This document shows positions 62,474 to 64,000 of a stretch of DNA of 64,000 nucleotides, piece by piece (within the stretch, counting starts at the first letter, position 1; each line of letters begins with the position of its first letter). The notes beneath the pieces were generated by a model. The model saw only the letters and a program-made list of their open reading frames with translations, made no database searches and was not told where the DNA came from. The DNA lies in the NCBI RefSeq assembly GCF_000234665.1, contig NC_018337.1, positions 1,053,056-1,117,055 on the forward strand, written 5' to 3'. The position numbers were made by a program, and so were the translations under genes. Origin of the DNA: Leishmania mexicana MHOM/GT/2001/U1103 (Eukaryota; Euglenozoa; Kinetoplastea; Trypanosomatida; Trypanosomatidae).

Positions 62474-63709
62474 ATGAAGCGCCTTGACCGCATTCGCGAG
62501 GCTCTGGAGCAGCTGAGCCCACAGCGGGCGGATAGCACGTTGCCCACGTTTCACCCTCGCATCAGTCTTCACAAGCTGAAGGAGCTGGTCGAGTGCCTCT
62601 TTTACGTCTTTTTCCCAGAGTGCACGAACCCGCCGTCGATGACGCCGACGCTTGCCGACGCAGACGCGCTCATGGAGTGGGTGATTGGGCACATCGCAGA
62701 CGTTCTCACGACACAGATCTACGTTGCCTTTGTCTTGCACGGCGACGCGCACGCGGTGGAGGATACGAAGCCTTTCAAGTCCTTGAACACATCACGGCGC
62801 ACGCAGCTGGAGTGGAATGGGCAGCGAAGCGCCCCACTGCCGTTGCTGGAGAGGGAGTCGACAGGCACACAAGGTGGATATGGTGTGGCTGCCGCGGCGG
62901 AGAAGGACGTCCCAAAGGCGGCGCCTGAGGTGCTGCGCTGCACGGGAAACCGCGCTCGCTTACCATCATCTGTGGAGGTCTCGTCCAAGTCGGCAGCCTC
63001 TAACGCAAACGCCATGTGCGAGACTGCGGACGTCAACAGCGGCGCCAATCAGTTCTTCCTCACGAACTGCAAGCGCAGGGCAGACGCGATTGTGACGAAG
63101 TTTGTCGTGGAGCGACTCGCGCACGTGCGCTGGCTCCTCCACACCGACGTGGAGGCCATTTTTAAAGGGGACGTTGCCGCCTCCTCGCCGACTGAGGTGG
63201 TACTGTGCTACCCAGGACTTCGCTGCATGGTACATCAGCGTGTGGCACATCAACTGCACCTTCTTGGAGTCCCCCAGAACTTGACCCGTATGCTGACAGA
63301 GTTGGCGCATTCAGAGACGGGGATCGACATCCACCCGAACACGGCAATTGGGCATCACTTCTTCATTGACCACGGCACCGGCATCGTCATAGGGGCCACG
63401 GCGGTCATCGGCAATGGTGTCTCCATCTACCAAGGTGTTACTCTCGGTGCGCGGAGTTTTCCGACGGACGAGAAAACAGGCGAGAGGATTCGCGACCTCC
63501 CACGACACCCCATCATCGAGGACGGCGTCACGCTGTACGCCAACGCTGTAGTGCTAGGTCGCGTGACGATCGGTGAGCGCAGCACCATTGGCGGTAACTG
63601 CTGGATAGTTTGCGATGTGCCGCCCTTCTCAACAGTAGTGCAGAGGTCGAACCACCTACTGCAACCACATGAGCGCATGTTTCTTGAGAAGGACGGCTCT
63701 GGCATCTGA
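62474..63709 (+). CDS. Serine O-acetyltransferase
   Basis: 411 residues. It transfers acetyl from acetyl-CoA to L-serine, giving O-acetylserine for cysteine synthase, the first committed step of de novo cysteine synthesis known in Leishmania. The C-terminal left-handed beta-helix is clear: GIDIHPNTAIGHHFFIDHG, GIVIGATAVIGNGVSIYQGV, then RHPIIEDGVTLYANAVVLG and TIGERSTIGGNCWIV. The catalytic Asp-His pair is visible as D299-H300 in IDHGTG. The N-terminal helical domain (about 1-105) and the loop before the helix are joined by an unconserved segment (about 105-200). The start is the ATG at 62474; the frame upstream has only a TTG. It is longer than bacterial CysE (about 270 residues) but in the range of eukaryotic/protist forms. 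Confidence 0.96.
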   Translation: MKRLDRIREALEQLSPQRADSTLPTFHPRISLHKLKELVECLFYVFFPECTNPPSMTPTLADADALMEWVIGHIADVLTTQIYVAFVLHGDAHAVEDTKPFKSLNTSRRTQLEWNGQRSAPLPLLERESTGTQGGYGVAAAAEKDVPKAAPEVLRCTGNRARLPSSVEVSSKSAASNANAMCETADVNSGANQFFLTNCKRRADAIVTKFVVERLAHVRWLLHTDVEAIFKGDVAASSPTEVVLCYPGLRCMVHQRVAHQLHLLGVPQNLTRMLTELAHSETGIDIHPNTAIGHHFFIDHGTGIVIGATAVIGNGVSIYQGVTLGARSFPTDEKTGERIRDLPRHPIIEDGVTLYANAVVLGRVTIGERSTIGGNCWIVCDVPPFSTVVQRSNHLLQPHERMFLEKDGSGI

Positions 63710-64000
63710 TGCGTAGATGCGAGCGCGCAAAAGATGGAGGGCGAGGCAGGAAGAGACTGGAAATGCGTCGTGGGCGAGAGCCGTCGGGATTCCTGTGCTG
63801 AAACTGGGGTACTGGTGACGGCCATGAGGGTGGTGGTGGTGGAAGGGAAGTGTCGGCACTGCGGAAACAAAAAAAAGGCTCGTTTTTCCCATTCTTTAGG
63901 CCTCTTCTTGCGTCTCTGCGGGCCCTGTTTCGACGAGGATCATCTTCGCACTCACACATGTGTGTCCCTTGTTGCACACGTTGTTCTCCCGCAACGTGCT
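63710..64000. other. 3' flank of serine acetyltransferase
   Basis: Just under 300 bases of mixed sequence, probably 3'UTR. No gene is seen before the window ends. Confidence 0.5.

Noticed and set aside
1..64000. CRISPR arrays, bacterial operons, phage or viral genes
   Set aside because: The gene content, spacing and splice signals are those of a trypanosomatid nuclear chromosome; no regularly spaced short repeats or prokaryotic-type clusters are present.

Overview
This window looks like a nuclear chromosome segment from a trypanosomatid of the Leishmania group (Leishmania or a close relative such as Porcisia or Endotrypanum; the species cannot be fixed from the sequence). The reasons: every recognisable gene is intronless and on the + strand, genes are spaced by 0.5-7 kb, polypyrimidine tracts ending in AG (trans-splice acceptors) precede start codons, and the window carries amastin and tuzin genes, a linked pair typical of these parasites. 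It reads as part of one polycistronic transcription unit.

Layout. 1-7.3 kb: no gene, pyrimidine-rich, with one copy of a ~0.65 kb interspersed repeat. 7.3-20 kb: BUD23-type 18S rRNA methyltransferase, two proteins of unknown function, a PPP-family Ser/Thr phosphatase with large insertions, two more copies of the 0.65 kb repeat and a copy of a second dispersed repeat. 20-25 kb: a possible broken ORF, ribosomal protein S19, and SRP68. 26-42 kb: a fourth copy of the 0.65 kb repeat, then the tuzin/amastin locus: an old tuzin relic (27.7-28.1 kb), an intact tuzin (29.1-31.0 kb), amastin A (32.0-32.7 kb), a tuzin pseudogene (36.4-37.0 kb), amastin B (38.0-38.7 kb) and a further tuzin relic (41.6-42.1 kb). 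Amastins A and B sit in nearly identical tandem units of about 5.5 and 4.8 kb. A 100-N gap in the first unit is flanked by the same 167 bases on both sides, so it is very probably a false gap. 42.8-45.3 kb: decayed coding sequence of unknown origin. 47.8-63.7 kb: M14 cytosolic carboxypeptidase, a PKA-regulatory-subunit-like protein, URM1, selenocysteine-specific elongation factor and serine O-acetyltransferase, plus a diverged fifth copy of the 0.65 kb repeat.

The genes have no single shared pathway, as expected for trypanosomatid polycistrons: ribosome biogenesis and translation (BUD23, RPS19, EFSEC, URM1 in tRNA thiolation), protein targeting (SRP68), signalling (PPP, PKAR-like), microtubule modification (carboxypeptidase), cysteine synthesis (serine acetyltransferase) and surface biology (amastin). 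The most striking feature is the amastin duplication: the flanks are almost identical while the two coding sequences differ by roughly 8%, mainly at loop and C-terminal residues, and amastin B has a displaced start codon and a longer C-terminus. Start codons were chosen as ATG throughout; several long open frames that begin only with GTG/TTG/CTG were trimmed to the first supported ATG. Motif positions and difference counts were read by eye.
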